64,000 bases of DNA, taken from contig NZ_JAJJPA010000033.1 in NCBI RefSeq assembly GCF_020907985.1, positions 1-64,000 of the forward strand. Reading direction: 5' to 3'. The position numbers and the translations under genes are program-made. Shown here piece after piece: positions 49,312-57,325 of this stretch. Under the pieces are notes generated by a model. That model was not told the origin of the DNA. It made no database searches and saw only the letters and a program-made list of their open reading frames with translations. This DNA comes from Kitasatospora humi. Its GTDB lineage: Bacteria > Actinomycetota > Actinomycetes > Streptomycetales > Streptomycetaceae. The stretch's first letter is position 1; each line of letters starts with the position of its first letter.

Positions 49312-49455
49312 TCAGCTGACCGGCCGCTCCCAGGTCGCCCGCCAGGTGGCCGGCAGGTGGCCGGGCCGACGATGCCGTCCACGGTCAGCGGCCAGCCGCG
49401 GTTGGTGCCGTCCTGCTGGAACTGCCGGCAGACGCTCGCCGACCCGGGGCCGTGG
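49312..49455 (-). pseudogene. Truncated partial copy of the GH25 gene C-terminus
   Basis: About 140 bp are nearly identical to the 3' end of the lysozyme gene at 49736-49868, starting with the same tcagctgaccggccgctccc at the stop codon. It has scattered substitutions and an extra 11 bases near 49350 that break the frame. The match ends abruptly at the gggccgt of the second ligand-binding segment. It is therefore a dead duplicate of the peptidoglycan-binding tail, with no start of its own. Confidence 0.85.
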
Positions 49456-49505
49456 CGGCGCGGCCGGCGGACGCCGCCGCGGTGGGCGGCCGGTATGGTG
49501 CGCGG

Positions 49506-49646
49506 GTGCGATTGATCAGTTCGGGGTTGCGGGTGGTGGTTCTGGCCGTGGTCGACGGCGAGGGGTTGGGACCCGCTCTGGTGGTGCTCGCGGTGTCCGT
49601 GGTGGCGACTGTCGGGTTGGGCGTGCTGCGGTCCCGAGGCCGGTGA
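49506..49646 (+). CDS. Possible small single-span membrane protein
   Basis: 46 residues from a GTG at 49506 (RLISSGLRVVVLAVVDGEG, then LGPALVVLAVSVVATVGLGV and RSRGR). The second part would span the membrane once with a positively charged end. The ribosome site is weak. The frame lies between the two GH25 copies and could be chance, since the region is GC-rich. Confidence 0.3.
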   Translation: MRLISSGLRVVVLAVVDGEGLGPALVVLAVSVVATVGLGVLRSRGR

Positions 49647-49735
49647 CGGGCGTCAGGCGGTGGTCGTCGTGCCCGTTCGCGGGCACCGGCCCGCTTCTTG
49701 AGCCGGCACCGGCCGCGCCCGCACCGCCCCGCCCG

Positions 49736-50578
49736 TCAGCTGACCGGCCGCTCCCAGGTCGCCCGCCAGGTCGCCTGGCCGACGATGCCGTCCACGGTCA
49801 GCGGCCAACCGTGGTTGGTGCTGTCCTGCTGGAACTGCCGGCAGATGCTCGCCGACGCGGGGCCGTACCAGCCGTCCACGGTGATCTGCCAGCCGCGGTC
49901 GTGCATCTGCTGCTGCCAGGTGCGGATGTTGCCGTCGTGCATCTCGTTCGCCTGGAGCTGGAAGTCGTAACCGGGCCACGGCGGGGCGGCCGACCCGAAG
50001 CTCTGGGCCCAGGAGCGCAGTTCGGCGGTGCTGCCGAGGTGGCAGAAGTCCTGGTCGACACCGCCGCCGCTGCTGTACTGGTGGAACAGCCAGTTCGCGT
50101 TGACACCCGGCTGCCCGGCCGGCCGGCCTTCGGTGGCGATCCACAGGAAGTCCTGGAAGTAGCCGGTGGTGTCGACGTTGTTCCAGTAGTCGGCGTTGCA
50201 GTACATGCCGACCGGCTGGTGCGGGGCCGAGGTCTTCAAGTGCCGCAGGAAGGCCTCCTTGTACGCCAGTTGGTCCGGGTGCGAGACACCCGAGTTGGCC
50301 GTGTCGTAGCCCTCCCAGTCCAGGCAGAGCAGCTCGCCGGCGGCCGGCTGCGCGACCGAGAGGAAGTGGTCCGCCTCCGTCTGCGCCGAGTTCCGCATGT
50401 CCGGGTAGTGGTAGTAGCCGACCACCAGCCCGGCGTTGCGCGCCGCGTTGCGCTGGCCGGCCCACCCCGGGTTGGTGTACGTCAGGCCCTCGGTGACCTT
50501 GATGAACGCGAAGCTGAGTCCCGTGGTGTCCGGGTTGGCCGACTGGTAGGACGCCCAGTCCTGTCCGAAGATGCCCAT
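49736..50578 (-). CDS. GH25-family lysozyme with a C-terminal peptidoglycan-binding domain
   Basis: 280 residues from the ATG at 50578 (AGAGGA upstream). The N-terminal barrel (1-190) is a GH25/muramidase-like domain: FGQDWASYQSAN, FAFIKVTEGLTYTNP, LLCLDWEGYD (the DxE catalytic pair), KTSAPHQPVGMYCNADYW and LWIATEG. The C-terminal 85 residues hold a repeat-like segment (NIRTWQQQMHDRGWQITVDG; ASICRQFQQDSTNHGWPLTV) of a peptidoglycan-binding type. No signal peptide is present, so release may need lysis or a phage-like route. A broken copy of its 3' end lies downstream. Confidence 0.9.
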   Translation of the reverse strand: MGIFGQDWASYQSANPDTTGLSFAFIKVTEGLTYTNPGWAGQRNAARNAGLVVGYYHYPDMRNSAQTEADHFLSVAQPAAGELLCLDWEGYDTANSGVSHPDQLAYKEAFLRHLKTSAPHQPVGMYCNADYWNNVDTTGYFQDFLWIATEGRPAGQPGVNANWLFHQYSSGGGVDQDFCHLGSTAELRSWAQSFGSAAPPWPGYDFQLQANEMHDGNIRTWQQQMHDRGWQITVDGWYGPASASICRQFQQDSTNHGWPLTVDGIVGQATWRATWERPVS

Positions 50579-50720
50579 CAGGAGTCCTCTTTCGTGAGGG
50601 TGGCGAGGAGGGCCGGAGCGTGCGGCGTGAAGGCGTTCCCGACCCTCTGCCCGCCGGACACCCACGTTCTGACCGGCCACCACCAGGGGCAAACTCCACC
50701 CGCCCACATTGGTCCGACGA

Positions 50721-51224
50721 TCAGCGTTGTCCCAGCCAGGAGGCGATGATCCGGTAGTCAAAGTCGGCCAGGCCGACTTCCGGATCCACCCGGTGCAACA
50801 GCGCACGACCGGGATGATGCGCCGCCACCCACACCCGGTCGGCGTCGCTGATCTCGTCGTCCACCCACGCGAACGGCCGTCCGGTGGCCCAGGACACCAG
50901 GGCCACCGTCTTCCAGTGCGCCCCCGGAACCGCCGGCAGGCCGTCCGGCCACTCCACGACGGGCAGCACCGGCAGGCCGAGCAGTGGAGCCAGGCACTCG
51001 TTCGCCTCCCCCTGCCACGTGGTAGCCCACACCAACTCGCAGGGCAGCGCGGACAGCCGGGGCCCGTGCGCCGGGTCCAGCCGGGCCAGCAACGGGTGCC
51101 CGATGGCAGCCGCGACCCTGGCGGAATCCGGGTGGCTCGGATACGCCCGGGAGTCACCCCCGAACGGGATCAGAGGGCCGTCGACGTCGAGGAAGAGCAG
51201 CGGGCGCTGCGCCGAGCCGGTCAC
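50721..51224 (-). CDS. HAD-like fold protein (secondary-structure group)
   Basis: 167 residues. It opens with the HAD motif I strand LLFLDVDGPLIPFGG and contains WATTWQGEANECLAPLLGLP and WKTVALVSWATGRPFAWVDDEISDAD, the pattern of a widespread actinobacterial HAD-like family whose substrates are unknown. Motif III lysine and the final aspartate pair are arranged as in acid phosphatases. It is divergent from the epimerase gene. Confidence 0.85.
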   Translation of the reverse strand: MTGSAQRPLLFLDVDGPLIPFGGDSRAYPSHPDSARVAAAIGHPLLARLDPAHGPRLSALPCELVWATTWQGEANECLAPLLGLPVLPVVEWPDGLPAVPGAHWKTVALVSWATGRPFAWVDDEISDADRVWVAAHHPGRALLHRVDPEVGLADFDYRIIASWLGQR

Positions 51225-51285
51225 GCCCGTTACGCTGCCAGTGGATCGGTCGGGGCGTCAATGCAGTTCAGCGGTAGGGGGAGCG

Positions 51286-52089
51286 ATGACACTGGGAGCA
51301 GTCGCGGTCACCGGTGCGGCGGGGACGATCGGGCGGGTGATCCGCACGGCACTGCGCGGAAGGGCAACGCGGCTGGTGCTGCTCGACCGCGTTCCGCTCC
51401 TTGCCGAGCACGCGGACGAGACGGTGCACACCGTCGACCTGCGCGACGCGGCCGCCGTGGAGTCAGCGCTCGCGGGAGTCGACGCCGTCCTCCACCTGGG
51501 CGGCATCCCCGACGAGGCCCCGCTGCCCGACCTGTTGGACGCCAACGTGCTCGGCACCCACAACGTCCTCGAGGCCGCCCGCCGCTGCGGGATCCGCCGG
51601 GTGGTGCTGGCCAGCAGCAACCGGGTCACGGGCTTCTACGCCACCGGTCACCGCACCGGCCCGGCGGAACCGGTGCGTCCGGACGGACTGTACGGGGTGA
51701 GCAAGGTGGCGGTGGAGGCGCTGGGGCGGCTCTACGCGGACAAGTTCGGGCTGTCCGTCATCTGTCTGCGGATCGGCAGCTTCGAACCGGCCCCCAGCGA
51801 ACCTCGCCACCTGGCCACCTGGTTGAGCCCTCGCGACGCGATCGGGTTCGTCGAGGCCGCGCTGACCGCCCCGGCGTCGACCCGGTTCGCCACCGCCTAC
51901 GCCGTCTCCGCCAACTCCCGCCGCTTCTGGGAACTCCCCACCCCCGATGTCCTCGCCTACACCCCCGTCGACGACGCCGAGGCCCACGCAGCCGACATCC
52001 CGGGCGCCACCACTCCGCCCGATCCCGACTCCCCCCAGGCCGGCCCCTACGCGGAGCCGGAGTTCACCCTCCGCCACCTCCGTCCCTGA
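51286..52089 (+). CDS. NAD-dependent epimerase/dehydratase family, uronate dehydrogenase-like
   Basis: 267 residues, an extended short-chain dehydrogenase. The NAD motif is VTGAAGTIGRVI (residues 8-19), with Tyr and Lys in YGVSKVAVE and VVLASSNRVTGFYATG before them. Length and layout fit uronate dehydrogenases, which oxidise glucuronate or galacturonate at C1. The ATG at 51286 has a ribosome site (taggggga). The last 40 residues (TPDVLAYTPVDDAEAHAADI) differ from sugar-nucleotide epimerases. Substrate not proven. Confidence 0.85.
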   Translation: MTLGAVAVTGAAGTIGRVIRTALRGRATRLVLLDRVPLLAEHADETVHTVDLRDAAAVESALAGVDAVLHLGGIPDEAPLPDLLDANVLGTHNVLEAARRCGIRRVVLASSNRVTGFYATGHRTGPAEPVRPDGLYGVSKVAVEALGRLYADKFGLSVICLRIGSFEPAPSEPRHLATWLSPRDAIGFVEAALTAPASTRFATAYAVSANSRRFWELPTPDVLAYTPVDDAEAHAADIPGATTPPDPDSPQAGPYAEPEFTLRHLRP

Positions 52090-52104
52090 CCCAGGAGTCA
52101 GGAC

Positions 52105-52476
52105 TCAGAGCGACTGCTCGATCCGCTCGAAGATGTCGCTGTCCGTCTCCCGCTGCCACTGCGGCAGTTCGTCCCAGTCCGCCACATAGCTCGCCTTCGG
52201 GCTGTCAAAATGCTTGAAGATCTGGGCGATCCAGCACAGCGCGACGAAACGCCCCTTCTGCTCCCGGGAGAGCTTCGCGGTGCTGCCGCCCGAGACGCGG
52301 ACGAAGTCGGCAACCTGTTGGTACACCGCCCCGGCAGCCTGCCGCTCCCACTCCGGAGTCTGCGCCCACGCAGCCACATAACCGGCCTTCGGCTCGCCAG
52401 GAAAGTACTTCTTCACCCCGGCCACCCACGCCTCACGGAAGAACTCGCCTGGCTCCAACGCGGTCGTCTCGCTCAT
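52105..52476 (-). CDS. Conserved hypothetical protein paired with an XRE-TPR regulator
   Basis: 123 residues with two repeats of a similar sequence: FPGEPKAGYVAAWAQTPEWE, then FDSPKASYVADWDELPQWQR, each ending in Trp/Gln-rich helices. The two halves could be a duplicated domain. Its ATG overlaps the TGA of the XRE-TPR gene (ATGA), so expression is linked. No known domain is recognised. Confidence 0.75.
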   Translation of the reverse strand: MSETTALEPGEFFREAWVAGVKKYFPGEPKAGYVAAWAQTPEWERQAAGAVYQQVADFVRVSGGSTAKLSREQKGRFVALCWIAQIFKHFDSPKASYVADWDELPQWQRETDSDIFERIEQSL

Positions 52477-53711
52477 GATGCTCCTCGGTAAGTGATCTGC
52501 TCGGTGAGATTCGAGATTCGTGGGTCCGACATGAGCGGCGCAAGGGTGCCACGCAGCCCTTCCAGTCTGCGCGCGATGTAGCCGGAGCGGGTTCGCTCCG
52601 CCAAGGCGAGCGCGGCTGAACCGTAGTGCACCACGCCGTCCACATCGCGATGACGAGCTCCCAGCTCCGCCAGATCCGCGAGTACCGCGCCTTGCCGCCG
52701 AGCAGACAGGCCTTGGCGAACGGCCGTCGACAGGTACCGCTCCGCCACGTCAGTCTGCCCAAGGGCCAGGTGACACAGCCCCCGCTGTTCAGCAAGTCGG
52801 GAGCCATCGAATCGCAACCACCCGCCGTTATGGACCTCACCGACCAAGTCGTGAACGCGCTCGGCGTGGTCGAGCGCCCTTGTGCACGCATCCACATCTC
52901 CGAGGCCTGCGTACGCCTCCGCCTGAACCGACGCCACCCAGTAGCGTGTGGAGAGCTGCGGATCGCCCCGAGCTGCGACCCGGGCAGCAGCCCCCAACAG
53001 GGGAAGCGCGGTGGCCGGCCGCCGACCGTAGAGGTGGGTGAAGGCCTGACGGGTGAGCGAGCAGGCCCACAAGTCGTGGGCCTTGACCTCTCGTGCGGCA
53101 GAAGCAGCGAGTGTGTAGCACTGCGCCGCATCCGCGTACCTATTCATGTCGAAGAGGATCTCTCCAGCCAACTGGTACAGATCCGCGACCTGCTGGCACA
53201 AGAAGGCCTGCTCAGCTTCTGTGTTCGGCCCGGTCAGCCCATCCGCCAGTCGAGAGATCCGTTGCCGCACGAGCGTCATCGCGTCCCGCTTCGACCCGGC
53301 CGATCGGAATTGCTGCCAGAGGAACTGCCCCGCATCGGACGACGTTTCCGGGCGGGATCCGGCCGAGGCTGCAAGTTCGGAAGGAACAGAGATCACAGCG
53401 CCGGTGGCGGCGATGAGGGCCAGAACTTCTCGTCGGAGCATGTCGTCAGTGTCACCGTCTACGGAGAGGGAGAGGTGCTGTTCCGGCGCGACGGTGCTCT
53501 CCGAAGTGACTGCCAGGACTGTGTCCAGCTCCTCGGGGGTCAGCTCAAGCAGCCGAGCCATTTTGGGCCGCTGGTGGGGATGCGGAGTGGCCCTGCCTGC
53601 CTCCCATCGCACAACCGTTGAGGTAGCGACTCCGCATCCATCTGCGAAGCCTTCCTGACTGTAGCCCAGCGCGATGCGCCGTTCCGCTAGTCGGTCACGC
53701 CTCGACGCCAT
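52473..53711 (-). CDS. XRE-type regulator with TPR-like C-terminal domain
   Basis: 412 residues from the ATG at 53711. Helix-turn-helix: DRLAERRIALGYSQEGFADG, GVATSTVVRWEAGRATPHPH (residues about 4-60). The remainder is helical repeats: FLCQQVADLYQLAGEILFDM, YWVASVQAEAYAGLGDVDAC, GRRPATALPLLGAAARVAAR and CHLALGQTDVAERYLSTAVR. It resembles the regulator at 39944 in design but not closely in sequence. The 123-residue gene follows with an ATGA overlap; an ATP-binding gene and a methyltransferase are divergent. Confidence 0.87.
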   Translation of the reverse strand: MASRRDRLAERRIALGYSQEGFADGCGVATSTVVRWEAGRATPHPHQRPKMARLLELTPEELDTVLAVTSESTVAPEQHLSLSVDGDTDDMLRREVLALIAATGAVISVPSELAASAGSRPETSSDAGQFLWQQFRSAGSKRDAMTLVRQRISRLADGLTGPNTEAEQAFLCQQVADLYQLAGEILFDMNRYADAAQCYTLAASAAREVKAHDLWACSLTRQAFTHLYGRRPATALPLLGAAARVAARGDPQLSTRYWVASVQAEAYAGLGDVDACTRALDHAERVHDLVGEVHNGGWLRFDGSRLAEQRGLCHLALGQTDVAERYLSTAVRQGLSARRQGAVLADLAELGARHRDVDGVVHYGSAALALAERTRSGYIARRLEGLRGTLAPLMSDPRISNLTEQITYRGAS

Positions 53712-53936
53712 GCTGCCTCCGTCCGGGGATGCGAAAGCCCAGGCCAAGACCGGAATGCGCTGGAAATGCCCGAGATGCGCTCCAACTCTGCTCTGGGCCA
53801 CGGTAACTGATTGTTGTTCACTGGTCACTGCGAAGCCCCGAAGGAGTGAGTCCGAAGTCCGACCCACGGCCTTCAGGGCGGCTTCCCATGGCGATCCGTC
53901 GCCTCGCCCAACTCGTTCCGTCGTCCGGAGTCCCTG

Positions 53937-54176
53937 GTGCACAGTGCCGATTCCATCCGCCCACCGCGTCCCTGGTCCAAGAACGGCGCCGCGCCTCCAG
54001 GGGATCCTCGCAAGTTCCCGTTCTTCCCGCGCCGCCTGGTGCCCCAGCCGGCGGCCGCCGCCATGCACCGGATGCTCCTGGAGGAACGTCCCAATGCCGA
54101 CGGGCGGTGCCACCGCTGCGACACGATGTGGCCTTGCACTGTGATCTTCAGGGCCCGGTCTGGGAGCGGCGAGTGA
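53937..54176 (+). CDS. Small protein with a cysteine knuckle
   Basis: Up to 79 residues. The C-terminus has a zinc-knuckle-like stretch NADGRCHRCDTMWPC preceded by AAMHRMLLEERP, a layout seen in short streptomycete proteins encoded beside ATP-binding proteins. Its TGA overlaps the GTG of the ATPase gene (GTGA). The start is uncertain because the N-terminal 40 residues (RPPRPWSKNGAAPPGDPRKF) are Pro-rich and may be spurious. Confidence 0.45.
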   Translation: MHSADSIRPPRPWSKNGAAPPGDPRKFPFFPRRLVPQPAAAAMHRMLLEERPNADGRCHRCDTMWPCTVIFRARSGSGE

Positions 54177-54652
54177 CTGGGCGGCCCGGGACGCTGTCGT
54201 GTGATCCGGACGCCCTGACGCCTCCTACGGCCCTGGCCGCAGCACCTGCTGCGGACCACACCCGCGTTCAGCTGCCCTACGAGCCGCAGTCCGCCCGTGC
54301 CGCTCGCCACCTTGTGCGATCCGCGCTGCGTCAATGGGGCTTGGCCGACCTGCTTGATTCGGCTGAATTGATCGTCAGCGAGCTGGTTGGCAACGCGGTC
54401 AAGACCGGCTGCCGGCAACACATGACGGTCGCCATCCATCGCACCGCCGAGGCCAGCGTCAGGATCTCGGTCCGCGACGGTTCGCGAGCGATGCCCGTCC
54501 TCATCCAGGACCGCAGCCGCGACGACGCTGAAGGCGGCCGCGGGCTTGCTTTGGTCAACCATCTCACCCACGGCCACTGGGCCGCCGAGCTGCTGCCCCT
54601 CGGCAAGGTCATCCACGCCGACCTCAGCAGCTTCGGCCACCTACAGGGCTGA
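54173..54652 (+). CDS. RsbW-like ATP-binding protein (HATPase_c)
   Basis: 159 residues from a GTG at 54173. GHKL features: N-box ELIVSELVGNAVKTGC (about 65-80), SVRISVRDGS, DDAEGGRGLALVNHLTHGHW and a final GKVIHADL. The N-box histidine is replaced by Thr-Gly. It follows a small Cys-containing protein with a GTGA overlap and precedes the unknown 166-residue gene. It is one of six genes or gene halves of this class in the window. Confidence 0.85.
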   Translation: MTGRPGTLSCDPDALTPPTALAAAPAADHTRVQLPYEPQSARAARHLVRSALRQWGLADLLDSAELIVSELVGNAVKTGCRQHMTVAIHRTAEASVRISVRDGSRAMPVLIQDRSRDDAEGGRGLALVNHLTHGHWAAELLPLGKVIHADLSSFGHLQG

Positions 54653-54805
54653 TCACTGCCAACGCGTCGGTACCTGTCACCCTGGCGCCCCCTTGTCACC
54701 ACCCGGCGCTCCGGGCGGAGCACCTCCGGCCACAGGCTTGCCAGTCCGACTGCCTGTTCCAGCACCACCGACATGAACCACGAACACTCCGAGAGGACCC
54801 CCGTC

Positions 54806-55306
54806 GTGACCCTCACCCTTCACAGCCCCGGCACCACACGCACCCGGGACCCCCGTGAGCTGCTGAACGCCGTGCAGCCGCGCATCCAGCACCTGAGCGT
54901 CAACATCCTCGACTCCGGTATGACCATCTGGGATCGCGAGGTCGCGCTGTTGCTCCGCGACGAGGTCATGGTCCAGGACCTCGCCGAGCGGATCCTCGGC
55001 AACGCCGTGATGTATGTGATCGCGTCCATGGAACACCCCGACGTCCACCTGGGCGTGGGCAAGGTCGTCGACATCGGCGTGCACCAGGTCATCCTCGACA
55101 CCCCCGTCTACTTCGCCCTCTGCGAGCTCTACAACGGCGGTATCTACAAGCACCACGCTCCGTTCATCCAGCGCCGCAACGATGGCACCGTCATCAGCAC
55201 CGCCGAGTTCCTGCGCTCGATCGGATTCGATCCCGATGAGGAGCTCTGGGCCCGCGATGGGGCCAATTGCTCCCCGTGCGACAGCAAGGTCCCCGACAGC
55301 CACTGA
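54806..55306 (+). CDS. Unrecognised protein of the methyltransferase island
   Basis: About 166 residues from a GTG at 54806, chosen for its ribosome site (GAGAGGAC); an ATG 33 bases upstream is possible but lacks one. Predicted soluble. Segments: HSPGTTRTRDPRELLNAVQP, GMTIWDREVALLLRDEVMVQ, VMYVIASMEHPDVHLGVGKV, FALCELYNGGIYKHHAPFIQ, and a final CSPCDSK. No family recognised. It lies between an ATP-binding protein and a methyltransferase in the same direction. Confidence 0.65.
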   Translation: MTLTLHSPGTTRTRDPRELLNAVQPRIQHLSVNILDSGMTIWDREVALLLRDEVMVQDLAERILGNAVMYVIASMEHPDVHLGVGKVVDIGVHQVILDTPVYFALCELYNGGIYKHHAPFIQRRNDGTVISTAEFLRSIGFDPDEELWARDGANCSPCDSKVPDSH

Positions 55307-55396
55307 CGGCTGACGGGCCGTTCTAAGGTGGGGGCTCCGCCGGTGCACCACGGCGGGGTCCCTCCCGTTCCGGCCAAACCAAGTGAGGACGTCCCG

Positions 55397-56062
55397 ATGC
55401 CGATCGCCCCGCATGACCTGGACCACGAACGGCAGCTCTGGGACGCCTACGCCGAGTCGGTGTTCAAGGCTTGCCTGGAACCGGCATTCCGCTGGACGCA
55501 GTACCACGACCACCCTGGCGCCCCTGGTCCGGAACTGCTGGGCGGCCCCGGGACGGCGCTGGAGATCGGCTGCGGCACCGGCCGCGCCCTGGCCTACCTG
55601 ACGCAACAGGGCGTCAAGGGCACCGGCGTCGACCTCTCCCCGGTGATGGTCGAACGCGCCGCCGCGCAGTGGGAGCCGCTGGGCGTGGAGTTCGTCCAGG
55701 CGGACGTTCTCGGCTACCTGAACAGCATCGGACAGCGGTTCGATGCCGTGTACTCCGTCTTCGGCGCGGCCTGGTTCACTGCCCCTGAGCGGCTTTTCCC
55801 CCTGGTCGCCGCTCATTTGAACCCGGGCGGCGTCTTCGCCTTCTCGCAGCCGCCGGCGATCCCCGGAGCGTACGGGCCGCAGGGCATGTACAAGGGCGGT
55901 TTCGCCGGACCGGCAATGTACACCTACCGCTACAGCTACGAGCCGCAGGACTGGGCGCGGTTCCTCGCCGAGGCCGGCTTCGTCCACGTGGACGTGAGCG
56001 TGCTCCACGCCCCCACCCCGGGACACATCGGCACGCTGATCGGTCGTGCCGTGCGCCCGTAG
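55397..56062 (+). CDS. Class I SAM-dependent methyltransferase
   Basis: 221 residues with the Rossmann SAM motifs: motif I LEIGCGTGRALAYL (about 54-67), acidic loop TGVDLSPVMVERAA, VEFVQADVLGYL, and motif post-I region FDAVYSVFGAAWFTAPERLF. The C-terminal half (YSYEPQDWARFLAEAGFVHV) shows no unusual insert. It probably methylates a small molecule; the target is unknown. The ATG at 55397 follows an agtgaggac site. A hairpin (56059-56094) follows the stop. Confidence 0.88.
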   Translation: MPIAPHDLDHERQLWDAYAESVFKACLEPAFRWTQYHDHPGAPGPELLGGPGTALEIGCGTGRALAYLTQQGVKGTGVDLSPVMVERAAAQWEPLGVEFVQADVLGYLNSIGQRFDAVYSVFGAAWFTAPERLFPLVAAHLNPGGVFAFSQPPAIPGAYGPQGMYKGGFAGPAMYTYRYSYEPQDWARFLAEAGFVHVDVSVLHAPTPGHIGTLIGRAVRP

Positions 56063-56094
56063 CGCCAGGCACGCGACAGAGCGCCGGGCGCTAC
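56059..56094. terminator. Hairpin at the methyltransferase stop codon
   Basis: gtagcgcc and ggcgctac form an 8-bp stem with a 20-base loop, beginning at the stop codon of the methyltransferase gene. It is a modest terminator candidate between convergent genes. Confidence 0.45.
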
Positions 56095-56156
56095 GCGGCA
56101 CCCAGCCGCCCGGCCCAGCGGCTGGTCCTCCGGGTCACCTGCAGGGTCGCCGGGTG

Positions 56157-57146
56157 TCAGCGCTCGCTGTCGAGTTGGGTCATGGCGGGGGCCGGGTAGC
56201 GGTCGCCGCGGACCGATCCGGGGGGCAGCAGGCGCTCGATCCGGGCCAGGTCCTCGGCGTCGAGCCGGAGTTGGGCGCTGCCGAGGAGGCTCTCAACCTG
56301 CTGGAGCCGCCGGGCTCCGACGACCGGGACGATGTCCTCGCCCTGCGCCGCGACCCAGGCGATCGCGAGCTGCGCCAGCGTGGCCCCGTGCGCGTCCGCG
56401 ATCTCCCGCAGGGGGGCCACCAGGGACTGGTTGTACTCGCGGTTGCCGTCCTGGAACCGCGGGAAGTGCGACAGCCCGCCCCCGGCGGTCCCGCTGCCGC
56501 CGATCAGTCCCTTGGACAGGACGCCGTACGCGGTGATGCCGATGCCCAGTTCGCGGCAGGTCTGCAGGATCCGGTTGCCCTCGATGCCCCGGCTGAGCAG
56601 GGAGTACTCGATCTGGAGGTCGCTGATCGGGGCGACGGCGGCCGCCCGGCGGATGGTGTCGGCGCTGACCTCGCTGAGCCCGATGTGGCGCACGTAGCCC
56701 TTCTGCTGCAGCTCGGCGACGGCCCCGACGGTCTCCTCGATCGGCACCGCGGGATCGAGTCGGGCCGGCCGGTAGACGTCGACGTAGTCGGTGCCCAACC
56801 GCCGCAGCGAGTACGCCAGCGAGGACTGGACCGCCGCCGGACGCGCGTCGAAGCCGACCGGCATCCCCTCCAGCGTGACCAGCGCGCCGAACTTCACCGA
56901 GAGCACGACGTCCTCGCGCCTGCGGTCGCGCAGCGCCCGGCTGATCAGCATCTCGTTGTGGCCGGCGCCGTAGAAGTCGGCGGTGTCGAGGAGGGTGCCG
57001 CCGCCGTCGAGGTAGGCGCGGATGACGCGGACGCTCTCGTCGTCGTCGGTGGCGCCGTAGACGCCGGACAGGCCCATGCAGCCCAGCCCGGGTGAGGTGA
57101 CGGCGGGGCCGGTGCGGCCCAGGGTGCGGATGTCGGGGTTCGTCAT
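56157..57146 (-). CDS. Aldo/keto reductase lacking the catalytic histidine
   Basis: 329 residues of AKR fold. Asp and Tyr are in LLDTADFYGAGHNEM and Lys in VVLSVKFG. The segment that normally ends in Q-H-R reads VDVYRPARLDP, so the His position is Ala. This substitution typifies one AKR subgroup, so the enzyme may still reduce some carbonyls. The C-terminal GEDIVPVVGARRLQQVESLL contacts NADPH. It lies divergent from the AfsR-like regulator. Confidence 0.87.
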   Translation of the reverse strand: MTNPDIRTLGRTGPAVTSPGLGCMGLSGVYGATDDDESVRVIRAYLDGGGTLLDTADFYGAGHNEMLISRALRDRRREDVVLSVKFGALVTLEGMPVGFDARPAAVQSSLAYSLRRLGTDYVDVYRPARLDPAVPIEETVGAVAELQQKGYVRHIGLSEVSADTIRRAAAVAPISDLQIEYSLLSRGIEGNRILQTCRELGIGITAYGVLSKGLIGGSGTAGGGLSHFPRFQDGNREYNQSLVAPLREIADAHGATLAQLAIAWVAAQGEDIVPVVGARRLQQVESLLGSAQLRLDAEDLARIERLLPPGSVRGDRYPAPAMTQLDSER

Positions 57147-57325
57147 GGCACCAGACTGCCCGGTTCCGGCGCCCGGTGGCAGGACCGGCGCATCCGGGGA
57201 GCGGCAGTCCCTGGGTGAGCCGGTCGCCGGTCGCCGGCTGGCGGCACTCGCCGCGGTCGCACCTCGCCAACTGCCGGCACGTCACCAACTGGATGCCCGT
57301 CGAACCCCCGTGGCAGTATCAGCGG

